Assembly (NCBI RefSeq): GCF_036237275.1
Contig: NZ_CP108352.1
Span: forward strand, 7,403,501 to 7,467,500
Length of the DNA stretch: 64,000 bases
Reading direction: 5' to 3'
Source of the DNA: Streptomyces sp. NBC_01353
GTDB taxonomy: Bacteria > Actinomycetota > Actinomycetes > Streptomycetales > Streptomycetaceae
A model generated the notes under the pieces. The model saw only the letters and a list, made by a program, of their open reading frames with translations, did not search any database and was not told the DNA's origin. Position numbers and translations under genes: made by a program. Position 1 is the stretch's first letter, and each line of letters begins with the position of its first letter. This document shows positions 63,152-64,000 of this stretch, piece after piece.

Positions 63152-63287
63152 CGTCCCCGCCTCCTCCGTTCGTACTTCCCCCGATCGAGTGGCTGGGCGC
63201 GTCTGCCGGGGGCGCCTGCGGCGCGGCTACCCGGTCGAGCGGTCGCCAAGCACCGCTCCGCCGGGCAGACGGACGGGTTGCCCCGAC

Positions 63288-63596
63288 CTAGCCGGGGAGG
63301 GCCGAGCGGCGGCGCGCCAGAGCCTTGGCGTACAGCAGGTGGCCGATGGCCTCGGCCCCGAGCAGCAGGACCACGAGCCAGGGCGCGAGCGTGTCCGCGC
63401 CGAGGACGACGAGGAGCGGGATCCCGATCCCCGGTACCGCCCAGACGGCCACCTGACGAAGGGGCCGGCCGAACCGCAACGCGATCAGGGCGTGCGCCGC
63501 GACGAACACCAGGTCGAAGAAGAGCTCGAGCCATCCGGCGTGCCGGGGCGCGGGCGAGGGCGCGGGCGACGGAGCCGTGGTGTGCGGCGTGCTCAT
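63288..63596 (-). CDS. Short LtrA-like membrane protein, probably internally deleted
   Basis: 102 residues. The N-terminus HAGWLELFFDLVFVAAHALIA matches the start of LtrA (low-temperature requirement A) proteins, and the end LVVLLLGAEAIGHLLYAKAL is compatible with an LtrA-type terminal helix. LtrA proteins usually have near 400 residues, so most of the middle is missing while the frame stays open. It could be a deletion derivative or an independent three-helix protein. Confidence 0.55.
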   Translation of the reverse strand: MSTPHTTAPSPAPSPAPRHAGWLELFFDLVFVAAHALIALRFGRPLRQVAVWAVPGIGIPLLVVLGADTLAPWLVVLLLGAEAIGHLLYAKALARRRSALPG

Positions 63597-63798
63597 CGGG
63601 CCATCCGGAAAGTGCGGGTTTCGACTGCGGCTCGGACTGGCTGCATCAGATCACGGATCCGACCCCGTCGCTGCCGGGCGCGACGGGGCCCACATTGCGC
63701 AGCCGCGTATTTGGTGGACAGGCCTCCACTTCCCCTGGGCGTGACGGTATCTTCACGTCACGTACACAGAATGAACACAGAGCGCACGAGGGGACACC

Positions 63799-64000
63799 TT
63801 GAGTCAGCAACACCCCGGCCCGCCGCACCAGCCCGACCAACCGCCGGCGTGGGGACAGCCTCAGCAACCGGGTCCCTACGGGCCGCCGCCCCGGAGGAAG
63901 AAGCTGTCCACCGGGGCCATCGTCGGCATCAGCCTCGGTGGCGTATTCGCCTTCCTCGTGATTCTCGGCGCCGTGGCCGGGGGCGAGGCGACCACGGACG
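63799..64000 (+). CDS. Proline/glutamine-rich single-pass membrane protein, 3' end outside window
   Basis: Starts at TTG 63799 with GAGGGG just upstream. The N-terminus is rich in Pro, Gln and Gly (QQHPGPPHQPDQPP, PQQPGPYGPPPRRKK), followed by one hydrophobic helix (LSTGAIVGISLGGVFAFLVI). This layout, Pro-rich cytoplasmic part then one membrane anchor, is common in Streptomyces secreted or surface proteins of unknown role. The extracellular domain is cut off by the window end. Confidence 0.65.
   Translation, partial: MSQQHPGPPHQPDQPPAWGQPQQPGPYGPPPRRKKLSTGAIVGISLGGVFAFLVILGAVAGGEATTD

Noticed and set aside
63740-63762. Inverted repeat CGTGACG / CGTCACG upstream of the last gene
   Set aside because: Arms of only 7 bp with a 9-nt spacer are common by chance in this composition, and no regulator gene is adjacent.
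1-64000. CRISPR arrays, tRNA/rRNA genes, insertion sequences, integrases or known anti-phage operons
   Set aside because: None were recognised. Repeats found are the yjbQ-tail copies, a short 3 x 15-bp tandem repeat and operator pairs, none of which resemble CRISPR spacing.

Overview
The window is about 64 kb of very high-GC DNA with strong third-position G/C bias, many GTG starts, Tat-exported hydrolases, IdeR/DmdR-type iron boxes and actinobacterial-style sulfur leader peptides. All of this fits a Streptomyces-like actinomycete chromosome. No tRNA, rRNA, CRISPR array, integrase or transposase gene was seen. Most gene calls rest on family motifs read directly from the translations; substrates and pathway assignments are inference unless stated.

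Layout. 1-3248: a heterodimeric ABC exporter pair (minus), one subunit with a degenerate ATP site. 3416-6855: a secreted PNGase A-type amidase facing a Tat-exported GH109-type glycosidase, with a broken dctA tail and a terminator between them. 7057-12390: an FAD-linked (D-lactate/glycolate-type) oxidase, then a MarR regulator divergent from an ABC exporter over a clear palindrome. 12517-14683: a 19-residue ORF, an MltG-like lytic transglycosylase and a flavin monooxygenase. 14803-18950: an aliphatic sulfonate operon ssuC-B-A-D headed by a short Cys-ending leader peptide.

19042-32829: yjbQ, followed by a sulfur-ester block: sulfatase plus formylglycine-generating enzyme (FGE), a second large sulfatase with carbohydrate-binding modules, an F420/flavin oxidoreductase, an XRE-cupin regulator, an arylsulfotransferase-family gene coupled to an NCS2 permease, a rhodanese, and a DUF1684 protein preceded by a second leader peptide. 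It ends in a patch of gene fragments. The 3' end of yjbQ (about 100 bp) recurs directly at 32.7 kb and more divergently at 42.8 kb, so the accessory blocks are bracketed by repeats.

32958-42472: DUF72, then a LacI-controlled fructan/sugar block (binding protein, permease, ATPase, LacI, PfkB kinase, levanase-like GH32, ABM-domain protein). Tandem 14-bp operators lie in front of both divergent units; the second pair forms a perfect 44-bp palindrome. 43008-46985: PolX and an unusual FHA-flavoprotein fusion. 47102-51512: a TetR regulator divergent from a pair of IrtA/IrtB-like ABC half-transporters, with the TetR palindrome inside the promoter. 51543-53660: a SpoIIE-type phosphatase and an IclR regulator.

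53852-61089 is the most interesting block. An FhuF-like ferric-siderophore reductase is divergent from an operon of ATP-grasp ligase, two NIS (IucA/IucC) synthetases and a type III PLP decarboxylase, with two iron boxes between them. No hydroxylase or acyltransferase for hydroxamates is present, so I infer a carboxylate-type siderophore in which ATP-grasp and NIS chemistry are combined. 61225-64000 holds Ku, an NmrA-like protein, a shortened LtrA-like membrane protein and the start of a proline-rich membrane protein.
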